Origin: an uncultured Cytophagaceae bacterium | GTDB taxonomy: Bacteria; Bacteroidota; Bacteroidia; Cytophagales; Spirosomataceae | Reading direction: 5' to 3' | Length of the DNA stretch: 44,802 nt | Assembly: GCA_903898715.1 (NCBI GenBank) | Contig: CAIUGL010000177.1 | Span: 1-44,802, forward strand | Shown here: positions 24,356 to 31,639 of the stretch, piece by piece | How the letters are laid out: each line of letters begins with the position of its first letter | How positions within the stretch are numbered: position 1 is the stretch's first letter | Position numbers and translations under genes: made by a program | Notes under the pieces: generated by a model | What the model was told of the DNA's origin: nothing | The model's database searches: none | Seen by the model: only the letters and a program-made list of their open reading frames with translations

Positions 24356-26125
24356 ATGAAACGCTTACAAACAAACATGTTTAAAGTATTCGCAATGTTA
24401 GCTATCGCGGTAGTAACATTAGCAAGTTGCGAAAAGGAAGAAGAGATTTTTCCAGTTCCAACAATCTCTACGTCTGGTACGCTAGCTGGTATTCCAGGAG
24501 CTACAGTTACTGTGAAGGCATCAATTAATGCACCGGCAGGAATTAAATCGATTATCGTTTTGAAGAATGGAACTCCATTTGATTCAAAAATTATGGCTGG
24601 CGAAAAAACTGCCGAATATTCTAAGGATTATGTTGTAGAAGGTACCGTAGGTTCTACAGTAAACTTTACAGTTCAAGTAACGGATGTTAAGAACCAAGTT
24701 TCTTCATTAGTAGCTATTCCTGTTACGGTTTCAGTTGTTCCACCTAAAACCATTGTGGATGTGGAAGGTGTAATTGAAGGGAATGTGACTTGGACAAAAG
24801 ATAAGATATATCGATTGAAGGGTTATGTTCGTGTAGGTGAAGAGGCTGTCTCTGGTACAGTAACGAAAGTAGGTCAGCTAACCATTCAAGCGGGAACAGT
24901 TATCATTGGCGACAAAGCAACAAAAGGTACATTAATTGTACAGCGTGGATCGAAGTTGATCGCAGAGGGTACGGTTTCTGAGCCGATTATCTTTACATCA
25001 GCTGAAGGAATTGGTTCACGTTCTCCAGGAGATTGGGGTGGTGTTGTTATCTGCGGAAAAGCACCTAACAATTTAACAGGTGTTGCGGAATTAGAAGGTG
25101 GTTACAAAGGATTCCACGGTGGTACTGCTGCTGATGATAATTCAGGCTCATTAAAGTATGTGCGTATTGAGTATGCAGGTATTCCATTGAATCCAAATCA
25201 AGAGATTAACTCATTAACGATGGGTTCTGTAGGTTCAGGTACAAAGATTGAATACATCATGGCTTCATTTGGATTAGATGATTCATTTGAGTGGTTTGGT
25301 GGAACTGTAAATTGCAAGTATTTAGTTGCTTACAAAGGTACGGATGATGATTTTGATATGGACAATGGCTATTCAGGTACAGTTCAGTTTGGTTTAGGTT
25401 ACCGTGATGGTAATTTGGCTGACGTGTCAGGTTCAAATGGTTTTGAAATTGATAATGATGCAGCTGGATCAAACTTAACTCCATTCACATCTGCAACGCT
25501 TGTCAACTTCTCTATTATTGGAGCAAAAGGAAAGTCGTCTGATTATTTAGATGCCAACTTCCAAAATGGTGCGCAATTACGTCGTAATGCTAAAGTGAAA
25601 ATTTACAACACGTTTATGACAGGTTATCCTGCAGGTTTATACATTGATAGCCAGCGTGGTGCTGCAAAAACGAATGCGGCAAATGGTGAGTTAGTAGTTA
25701 AGAATATGGTCATTGCAGGTACTTCGGGTTGGGGATCAACTGGATTTACATCGCTTAACTCTGGTCTTTATGGATTTGGTGTACCGGTAGTAGATGAGGA
25801 GCAAATCGCACGTACAGGTTCTTCAGGAGCGGTAGCATCAAGACCTATTGAAATAGGTACGGGTGTTAAAGCATCTGACTGGTTCAAGGCGATTGCCGGC
25901 AACAAAACATTGACTTCGACTGCAAATACAGGAATTTCATCTGCATTATGGTCTGCACGTCCAACATTAACCTTGACTGCTGGAACTTCAGAGTCTTTGA
26001 TTGGTACAGCATTGCCAAGCTTACCAGGGACAGTTGCAACTGATTTTGTGGGTGCATTTAAGGATTCAGATTGGACAGCTGGTTGGGCTGAATTCAATCC
26101 TAATTCGATTGTATACATCAAGTAA
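24356..26125 (+). CDS. Large surface lipoprotein with repeat-rich C-domain, partner of the TonB receptor
   Basis: 589 residues, starting 31 nt after the receptor stop. A lipoprotein signal ends in lipobox LASC (Cys25), followed by acidic EKEEE, often seen on surface-exposed lipoproteins of Bacteroidota. Residues of about 35-130 look like an immunoglobulin-like domain; from about 140 to the end there are repeated turns (GTVIIGDKATKGTLIVQRGSKLIAEG, PIIFTSAEG, DWGGVVICG) that suggest a right-handed beta-helix. Similar proteins are commonly encoded next to TonB receptors without SusD; the function is not established. A GTG one codon upstream is possible, but the ATG at 24356 is preferred. A terminator follows. 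Confidence 0.8.
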   Translation: MKRLQTNMFKVFAMLAIAVVTLASCEKEEEIFPVPTISTSGTLAGIPGATVTVKASINAPAGIKSIIVLKNGTPFDSKIMAGEKTAEYSKDYVVEGTVGSTVNFTVQVTDVKNQVSSLVAIPVTVSVVPPKTIVDVEGVIEGNVTWTKDKIYRLKGYVRVGEEAVSGTVTKVGQLTIQAGTVIIGDKATKGTLIVQRGSKLIAEGTVSEPIIFTSAEGIGSRSPGDWGGVVICGKAPNNLTGVAELEGGYKGFHGGTAADDNSGSLKYVRIEYAGIPLNPNQEINSLTMGSVGSGTKIEYIMASFGLDDSFEWFGGTVNCKYLVAYKGTDDDFDMDNGYSGTVQFGLGYRDGNLADVSGSNGFEIDNDAAGSNLTPFTSATLVNFSIIGAKGKSSDYLDANFQNGAQLRRNAKVKIYNTFMTGYPAGLYIDSQRGAAKTNAANGELVVKNMVIAGTSGWGSTGFTSLNSGLYGFGVPVVDEEQIARTGSSGAVASRPIEIGTGVKASDWFKAIAGNKTLTSTANTGISSALWSARPTLTLTAGTSESLIGTALPSLPGTVATDFVGAFKDSDWTAGWAEFNPNSIVYIK

Positions 26126-26134
26126 AATATTTCC

Positions 26135-26170
26135 AGGTCGCTGCCTAATCCTAGGTGGCGACCTTTTTTT
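26135..26170 (+). terminator. Intrinsic terminator after the large lipoprotein gene
   Basis: AGGTCGC (26135-26141) pairs with GCGACCT (26158-26164); the inner part also pairs (CCTA/TAGG). Seven T end the hairpin. The next gene starts 7 nt later, so some read-through is probable. Confidence 0.8.
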
Positions 26171-26176
26171 ACACCA

Positions 26177-26725
26177 ATGAAAAAATTAATCCTAGTTTGT
26201 TTATCGACGCTTTATCTCTTGAGCGCTTGTAACTCGAAAGATGAAGTAGGTTATTACTTCTCAGATTCAGATCGTGATACTTTGTTGGTGAATATCATCA
26301 GCATCATCAGTGAAAGACCTGCTTATGCTACTGATTCAACGAAGCATCAAGCTAAGTTTCGTTCCGAGTTTGTCAGTAGATTAAGTCGTTTTCATTTTGT
26401 CAAACTGACGAAAGATAGTTTAGGTAGGTATACATATTTAATCAGTAGACCTGTTGCTGGCCGAATTGATTTGCGTCGTGGAGTTTTGGGAACTTTTACA
26501 TTAAAGTCTAATTCGTTACAAATAGATGATTTTGAAGAAGTAGCCAATACCCCCCATTTTGATGAAGAAACGGTCAAACAACGAGGAGAATTTTTATTTA
26601 AAGAATTAGTGAAAAAAGGGAATATTATTGAATACATCACGATGAAACATTATGTAGAATGGCCAGATGCCTCACTTATCTATGATAAGAAAAAGAGATC
26701 TTGGGTATCTACCATTGGCCTTTAA
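26177..26725 (+). CDS. Small lipoprotein of unknown function
   Basis: 182 residues with a lipoprotein signal ending in lipobox LSAC (Cys18, MKKLILVCLSTLYLLSAC). The mature part is mixed alpha/beta with no motif I recognise; charged segments (FEEVANTPHFDEETVKQRGEFLFKELVKKG) suggest a soluble domain. It lies within the phosphate cluster, between the TonB receptor pair and the phosphatase, and is probably transcribed with the receptor by read-through. No function is assigned. Confidence 0.75.
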   Translation: MKKLILVCLSTLYLLSACNSKDEVGYYFSDSDRDTLLVNIISIISERPAYATDSTKHQAKFRSEFVSRLSRFHFVKLTKDSLGRYTYLISRPVAGRIDLRRGVLGTFTLKSNSLQIDDFEEVANTPHFDEETVKQRGEFLFKELVKKGNIIEYITMKHYVEWPDASLIYDKKKRSWVSTIGL

Positions 26726-26753
26726 TACGATTTTATATTGGTGTAATAGAGAA

Positions 26754-26782
26754 AATGTCGGTGGGGCTTCCTGCCGGCATTT
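26754..26782 (+). terminator. Weak hairpin after the small lipoprotein gene
   Basis: AATGTCGG pairs with CCGGCATT with one G-U, extended by GG/CC pairs; only a short mixed T stretch follows. Could end or stabilise the transcript. Confidence 0.4.
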
Positions 26783-26808
26783 CTTAGTTTAGACCAAAAT
26801 TTAATTCG

Positions 26809-26845
26809 CTGTTAATCTTTCTGTTAAATGTGTAAATTAGCTTTG
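26809..26845 (+). promoter_or_regulatory. Promoter with TGTTAA repeats before the phosphatase gene
   Basis: CTGTTAA occurs twice, at 26809-26815 and 26821-26827 (12-bp spacing), followed by TAGCTTTG at 26838-26845 (a TAnnTTTG match). Read on the other strand the repeats are TTAACA, as before the TonB gene. No TTG is at the -33 position; the repeats lie there instead, as expected for an activator-dependent promoter. Confidence 0.45.
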
Positions 26846-26869
26846 ATAAAGAAACCAACCCCATTTAAC

Positions 26870-27931
26870 ATGAAGTGGAAATTTACCTTACTAGCTGCAT
26901 TGCTCTCTTTTGGTGCGATAGGGCAGCAATCAGCTGATCATCGTGTGATTGTTATAACGACCGACGGGTTTCGTTGGCAAGAAGTATTCGCCGGATTAGA
27001 CGCAGAGATCGTTAAAATGAAGAAGTATCATCATGGGGACAGCTTACGCTTGATCGAGACTTATGGTGGCAAAACAGCGGAAGAACGCAGAAAGAAATTA
27101 ATGCCCTTTATGTGGTCCACGATTCAGCAAAAAGGCCAAATACACGGAAATCGGACTGTGGGATCTCTCGTTAATGTCGCTAACCCTTATTGGTTTTCAT
27201 ACCCAGGATATAGTGAAATTTTAACGGGTCAAGTGGACGTTGAGGTTAATTCAAATGAGTACAAACCGAATCCGAACACGAACTTTTTTGAGTACTTGAA
27301 CTCGTTACCGGCCTACAAAGGTAAGGTGGCTGCATTTGGTGCTTGGGATGCATTTGATCGTATCTTAAATGAAAAGCGTTCCGCTTTTCCAGTAATTAAT
27401 GCATTTGATTCATATCACATTTATGTCAATACGAAAGACAGTGAATTGCTATCGCGCATGACGAAAGATTCCTTTCGGGCTTTTGGCAACGCGGAAGTAC
27501 TGGACGTTTTCACGCATTACCAAGCATTGGATTATTTAAAAAATAAGAAACCCAAAGCGATGTATATTTCATACGGCGATACGGATGAATTTGCGCATGA
27601 GGGTACATATAATCACTATCTAGATGCAGCCCATCGAGTAGATGCGTTCATTTCAGAGATCTGGAATTTTGTGAATACAGATCCTGATTACAAGGGGAAA
27701 ACTACGTTGTTATTTACAACTGACCATGGTCGTGGCGATGCTGTTAAATCGGAATGGACCTCGCACGGAGAAAAGGTGAAAGACTGCCATGAAATTTGGT
27801 ATGCCATGATTGGTGCCAATGTCCCTTCATTAGGCGAGGTGAAGACGTCCGAGCAGGTATACCAAAAAGAACTCATTCACAAGGTAGCCGCTGCGATGGG
27901 ACAAACATTTAGAAGTCAAAAGCTCGATTAA
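26870..27931 (+). CDS. Secreted alkaline phosphatase/phosphodiesterase-superfamily enzyme
   Basis: 353 residues. A signal peptide (to GAIGQ, about residue 19) exports it. The alkaline phosphatase/sulfatase/nucleotide pyrophosphatase fold is indicated by metal ligands TTDGFRW (Asp32), GDTDEFAHEG (Asp239, His243), TTDHGRG (Asp285, His286) and TSHGE (His299); the probable nucleophile is Ser115 in YPGYSEILTG. It may release phosphate from esters in the periplasm; the substrate cannot be named. A longer frame from 26828 adds residues before the signal peptide and overlaps the promoter, so the ATG at 26870 was chosen. It precedes the PiT gene by about 105 nt. Confidence 0.82.
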   Translation: MKWKFTLLAALLSFGAIGQQSADHRVIVITTDGFRWQEVFAGLDAEIVKMKKYHHGDSLRLIETYGGKTAEERRKKLMPFMWSTIQQKGQIHGNRTVGSLVNVANPYWFSYPGYSEILTGQVDVEVNSNEYKPNPNTNFFEYLNSLPAYKGKVAAFGAWDAFDRILNEKRSAFPVINAFDSYHIYVNTKDSELLSRMTKDSFRAFGNAEVLDVFTHYQALDYLKNKKPKAMYISYGDTDEFAHEGTYNHYLDAAHRVDAFISEIWNFVNTDPDYKGKTTLLFTTDHGRGDAVKSEWTSHGEKVKDCHEIWYAMIGANVPSLGEVKTSEQVYQKELIHKVAAAMGQTFRSQKLD

Positions 27932-27958
27932 AAAAGCTTATTTTTCTGACAAGTGTTT

Positions 27959-28006
27959 TTGTTAACAATTCTATAATGTGGAAATGATTGCTTTGCTTTA
28001 AATTTG
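27959..28006 (+). promoter_or_regulatory. Possible promoter of the PiT gene with TTAACA site
   Basis: TAAATTTG (27999-28006) matches the -7 consensus. TGTTAACA (27960-27967) carries the half-sites also seen before the TonB and phosphatase genes, and no TTG lies at the normal distance. Only one clear half-site is present, so the call is tentative. Confidence 0.4.
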
Positions 28007-28036
28007 CTAAATTTCGAATTCTTTAACCCGTTTTTT

Positions 28037-29494
28037 ATGTTCGGACTCGATCCAACTCTCCTCTTTTTATTGTTCTTCTGTCTCTTTGCTGCATGTGCAT
28101 TCGAATTTGTGAATGGTTTTCACGATACAGCTAATGCCGTAGCAACCGTAATTTATACCCATTCTTTGAAGCCTTCGCAGGCAGTAGTTTGGTCGGGATT
28201 TATGAACTTTTTGGGTCTATTAACCGGTGGCGTTGGTGTTACGATGAGTATTATTGGGCTACTTCCCACCGAGCTGCTCATAGATTCCAATGTCTATCAT
28301 TCCATGGCGATGGCTCTTTCGCTATTGTTATCCGCTATTTTGTGGAACTTGGGGACTTGGTATTTAGGTATTCCCGCATCAAGTTCGCATACGCTAATTG
28401 GATCTATTATTGGTATCGGGGTAGGGCACGCGTTGTTGCCTGAAAATTCGAACAAAGGGATATCGGCCATCAACTGGGATAAGGCGATTGAGATTGGACA
28501 AGCATTATTATTGTCACCCTTGTTTGGTTTTGCTTTGGCCATAATCCTCATGTACATATTGAAAAAGTCGATTGCCAATAAAGCTATTTTCAAAGAGCCG
28601 AAAAAGGACACCCCTCCTCCGATGTGGATTCGGGCAATTTTAGTGGCTACCTGTACCTTAGTTTCTTTTTTCCATGGACGTAATGATGGTCAAAAAGGAA
28701 TTGGTTTAGTGATGGTTATTCTAATTGCCTTCTTACCCGGATATTTCGCGGTCAATACAAATTTAAATATACCTGAAGTCAAGGCGAGTTTGGCGCAGGT
28801 ACAGCAGATTGTCGCGAAAATAGATACAGTTCCGCTTTCTGAAAAAGAAGTGGAGAGTTATCACAAAGTGCTGGAGTCTAGTGCTGATTTAAAAGTTATT
28901 TTGACAGATGGCGCTACGCCGGCCAACTTGACAACAGAACAGAAATTTGATATTAGAAAAGCTGCATTAACTATCAATAAAAATGCAAAGAAGCTCATTG
29001 AAAGTGAGTCAGTTGCACTTTCAGCATCCGATTTGAATGCACTTAAATTAGCAACAGCGGGTAAAAAAGCACCTTTCTTTAGTTTTGGCGCTAGCTCATC
29101 TAGTGGTATGGCTGGCGTTACAGACTTCGCTCCTGCTTGGGTGATGTGGATTGTTGCGCTATCACTTGGTCTTGGAACGATGGTTGGCTGGAAACGAATT
29201 GTAGTAACCATTGGAGAAAAAATCGGTAAAAACCATTTGACCTATGCCCAAGGAGCATCCGCTGAATTAATCGCATCATTGACTATCGGTTTAGCCACGG
29301 CCTACAAATGGCCAGTAAGTACAACGCACGTGCTATCTTCAGGTATTGCGGGTACGATGGTTGCCAACCGCGGCATTAAAAATCTGCAAGGTGGAACGGT
29401 GAAAAGTATCGTTATGGCGTGGATTTTAACGCTTCCCGTGACGGTCATACTCTCTGCGACACTGTTTGTTTTCTTCCGTTGGATTACGGGGTAA
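28037..29494 (+). CDS. Inorganic phosphate transporter, PiT family
   Basis: 485-residue inner-membrane phosphate/cation symporter. The two PiT signatures are clear: GFHDTANAVATV (residues 27-38) and FFHGRNDGQKGIGLVMV (211-227). About ten membrane segments surround a hydrophilic central domain (about 240-350, EVKASLAQVQQIVAKIDTVPL). A TTG frame opening at 28004 would add 11 residues and overlap the -7 element, so the ATG at 28037 was chosen. It imports phosphate released by the upstream secreted enzyme (inference). Confidence 0.93.
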   Translation: MFGLDPTLLFLLFFCLFAACAFEFVNGFHDTANAVATVIYTHSLKPSQAVVWSGFMNFLGLLTGGVGVTMSIIGLLPTELLIDSNVYHSMAMALSLLLSAILWNLGTWYLGIPASSSHTLIGSIIGIGVGHALLPENSNKGISAINWDKAIEIGQALLLSPLFGFALAIILMYILKKSIANKAIFKEPKKDTPPPMWIRAILVATCTLVSFFHGRNDGQKGIGLVMVILIAFLPGYFAVNTNLNIPEVKASLAQVQQIVAKIDTVPLSEKEVESYHKVLESSADLKVILTDGATPANLTTEQKFDIRKAALTINKNAKKLIESESVALSASDLNALKLATAGKKAPFFSFGASSSSGMAGVTDFAPAWVMWIVALSLGLGTMVGWKRIVVTIGEKIGKNHLTYAQGASAELIASLTIGLATAYKWPVSTTHVLSSGIAGTMVANRGIKNLQGGTVKSIVMAWILTLPVTVILSATLFVFFRWITG

Positions 29495-29515
29495 GTATAC
29501 GACTCATAAAATAAG

Positions 29516-29546
29516 AAAGCCGAGGGAAATATTCCTTCGGCTTTTT
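29516..29546. terminator. Terminator between PiT and the convergent glycosyltransferase gene
   Basis: AAAGCCGA (29516-29523) pairs with TCGGCTTT (29537-29544), inner GG/CC pairs add to the stem, and T follow. Located between two convergent genes, usable in both directions. Confidence 0.8.
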
Positions 29547-29578
29547 GCATTTACTTCATCATTAAATTAAACGATTTT

Positions 29579-30721
29579 TTACCAGCTGGTGGATAAGCCC
29601 CCTTCATTCCGGGGACTAAATGTAGTATCTGCCGCTGGTTTACGAATTAAGTCTGTCATGTGATAGGCAAAATTGGCCTGCGTCACCCACTTCTGAAATG
29701 TATCTTGGACTGAGGCGTGCTTCGGTAAATAGTCTTTAAAAATACTTAGGTCAAAGCTTCGCGCCTGAACCCCCGCACCGGATAATTCCCCATCATGCGC
29801 ATTGATCATCTGCTCAATGTGATTGGGTACAGGAACCATCATGACGGGTTTGCCTAAGTACATGGCTTCTGCCACAGACTCAAATCCTGCCGTTGAAATT
29901 AGTCCCGCACAATGCGTCATTTTGGCTAGGTATTTTTCAGCATCAATGGGATGAAAGGTCAACGAATCTGAATAGTGATATTCAGTTTTGCGTGTGGGGT
30001 TATCCCAAAAGCAATCCAACTTCACCTCCGGATTTTGTGCCGACCAGCCCATGATTTCATCCGCTAGTCGGTAATGCGTCAAATATGCGAGCCACCTGTC
30101 TCCAGATTGCGGTTGGATTGATTTAACTTCTTGGCGTAATAAAGGGGGAACTGTAATAATATTGCGTTTAGGGTCATTTGGCATAGTCCGGAAGGACAAT
30201 CCCAATAATTTACGGGAACCTATCGCTGTAATTTTGGTATTGATATTTAATAAAAATCGATCTACCGCTTTTTTGGAAATTGTTTCAAAATGTTTACTCA
30301 GCAATAAATACTGATGACCTACCGACATGCACGGAACCTTAGCACCTGATTTCAGATTGTATAAACCGGTTATCGACTCGTAAAAATTGATGATTCCATC
30401 CGGTTGTAATTCTTCAATGAATTCCCCTAACTGAGTCGCACTATTCCAGTAAGTGCCAAACTTGGTAAAAGCCTGCAAGGCAGTTTTTCCTAATTGCACC
30501 GACTTCCCTTTGCCGTAATTAATTGAGGGGCTTTCGTATTGAATGAGGGGGGTGTCGCCTATAAAGTGTGCAAAAAAGGGCGGAATCTTCCTTCCTTGGA
30601 ATGAACCCACGGCATAACCGACCACTTCATGACCCGCTTCACGGGCAATCTGCGTTAAGGAGATTGCTTGCGTTAAATGACCGCGACCTTCTCCTTGGAT
30701 GGTAAAGATGAATCTGCCCAT
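29579..30721 (-). CDS. Glycosyltransferase (MurG/GT1-like), probable glycolipid synthase
   Basis: 380 residues of the GT-B fold. N-domain loop GEGRGHLTQAI (residues 10-20) and C-domain donor site GFESVAEAMYLGKPVMMVPVPNHIEQ are typical of MurG and MGDG-synthase-like enzymes. Its start ATG lies 49 nt inside the end of the upstream metallophosphoesterase gene, so the two are tightly linked. PlcP genes in other bacteria are often next to a glycosyltransferase (Agt) that makes glycosyl-diacylglycerol from the released diacylglycerol; here this is a likely but unproven role. A lipid A or capsule role cannot be excluded. Confidence 0.75.
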   Translation of the reverse strand: MGRFIFTIQGEGRGHLTQAISLTQIAREAGHEVVGYAVGSFQGRKIPPFFAHFIGDTPLIQYESPSINYGKGKSVQLGKTALQAFTKFGTYWNSATQLGEFIEELQPDGIINFYESITGLYNLKSGAKVPCMSVGHQYLLLSKHFETISKKAVDRFLLNINTKITAIGSRKLLGLSFRTMPNDPKRNIITVPPLLRQEVKSIQPQSGDRWLAYLTHYRLADEIMGWSAQNPEVKLDCFWDNPTRKTEYHYSDSLTFHPIDAEKYLAKMTHCAGLISTAGFESVAEAMYLGKPVMMVPVPNHIEQMINAHDGELSGAGVQARSFDLSIFKDYLPKHASVQDTFQKWVTQANFAYHMTDLIRKPAADTTFSPRNEGGLSTSW

Positions 30722-31485
30722 ATTGCCGTTAATTCGGATTTTAAATCATAACTCGGATAGTCAATCAATAACCACTCTCCTTCATGTGTTTCTACGAGTG
30801 CGGTTAATGACTCCACCCAGTCCCCTGAATTCATGTAGGTGATTCCGTCTATTTGCTTGATTTCAGCTTTGTGAATATGTCCACAAATAATGCCATCGGC
30901 ACCTTTTGCTTTCGCTAATTCCGCTAATTTCTCCTCGAAATCGGAGATGAAATTTACGGCCGCTTTAACTTTTTGCTTGATGACTTGAGATAGTGAATAG
31001 TACGGTTTTCCTTGCCAGCTGCGGTATTGATTATACCATTTATTCAACCACAATAGAAACGTATAACCAATGTCTCCTAAATAGGCAAGCCATTTCATTT
31101 GACTCGTGATGCTATCGAAGATATCGCCGTGTGTGATGAAATATTTTTTACCATGCGTGGACAACATGTAATCTTGTCGGATCGAAAATTGCTTTCCAAT
31201 TTTCAAGGGCAAAATCTGTTCCAAAAAGTCATCGTGGTTACCGCGTAGGTAAATAACTTCCGTATCAAAGCGGTCCATCATTTTAAGGACGGCGCGAAAG
31301 AATCCGGTATGTTTCTTTTTCCAAGAACCTCCTTTTTTTAATTGCCAACCATCAATGATGTCTCCATTTAGGATTAGCTGGTGGCAGGAATTTGCTCTTA
31401 GGAATTCATTAACTTCTTTGGCTTTTGCTCCTTTACTCCCTAGGTGTAAGTCGGAGATGACGATTGTCTTGTAGGTTGGCCGCAT
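30673..31485 (-). CDS. plcP: Calcineurin-like metallophosphoesterase of the PlcP (phospholipase C)/LpxH-like family
   Basis: 270 residues, COG2908-like. All metal motifs are seen: SDLHLG (Asp12, His14), GDIIDGW (41-47), RGNHDDF (81-87), THGDIFD (118-124) and CGHIHKAE (201-208). The middle segment KWLAYLGDIGYTFLLWLN, PYYSLSQVIK and AVNFISDFE, with the end segment MNSGDWVESLTALVE, match my memory of PlcP, which cleaves phospholipids under phosphate starvation, more than classical LpxH. It overlaps the glycosyltransferase gene by 49 nt and lies opposite the phosphate transporter. If it were LpxH, it would act in lipid A synthesis; the longer length and partner gene speak for PlcP. Confidence 0.72.
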   Translation of the reverse strand: MRPTYKTIVISDLHLGSKGAKAKEVNEFLRANSCHQLILNGDIIDGWQLKKGGSWKKKHTGFFRAVLKMMDRFDTEVIYLRGNHDDFLEQILPLKIGKQFSIRQDYMLSTHGKKYFITHGDIFDSITSQMKWLAYLGDIGYTFLLWLNKWYNQYRSWQGKPYYSLSQVIKQKVKAAVNFISDFEEKLAELAKAKGADGIICGHIHKAEIKQIDGITYMNSGDWVESLTALVETHEGEWLLIDYPSYDLKSELTAIWADSSLPSKEKVAVI

Positions 31486-31500
31486 GGCATGTAATTTGGT

Positions 31501-31540
31501 TTAACAAAAATACATGGCGTATATAAGGCCTGAATTAACG
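31501..31540 (-). promoter_or_regulatory. Possible promoter of the plcP-glycosyltransferase pair
   Basis: On the minus strand TATTTTTG (31512-31505) matches TAnnTTTG about 20 nt before the ATG. TGTTAA (31506-31501) overlaps its end and CGTTAA (31540-31535) lies in the -33 area, both resembling the half-sites of the other phosphate genes. No TTG at the normal distance. Confidence 0.35.
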
Positions 31541-31576
31541 GAGCATTATGAAATCGTAAACACTTGAGATTACTTA

Positions 31577-31609
31577 AGCTTTGGCACACCTTTAAGGTGT
31601 GCCAAAGCT
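31577..31609. repeat. REP-like hairpin related to the RAYT-flanking elements
   Basis: AGCTTTGGCACACC (31577-31590) and GGTGTGCCAAAGCT (31596-31609) are a perfect 14-bp inverted repeat with loop TTTAA. Aligned over the 27-nt core (31580-31606), 20 positions equal the RAYT-flanking REP (2291-2317), and at two stem positions both arms changed together so that pairing is kept. It lies between exuT and plcP and could also end the hexuronate transcript. Confidence 0.65.
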
Positions 31610-31639
31610 AACGCTTGGGGCATAAAAAAAGTATATCAA

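Noticed and set aside
25257-25484. 75-codon frame on the minus strand inside the large lipoprotein gene
   Set aside because: Low-complexity His/Asn/Gln/Leu translation that is the antisense shadow of the Asp/Gly-rich repeats.
30673-31485. Plain call as LpxH (UDP-2,3-diacylglucosamine diphosphatase)
   Set aside because: The middle and C-terminal segments and the overlapping glycosyltransferase fit PlcP better; LpxH is kept as the alternative.
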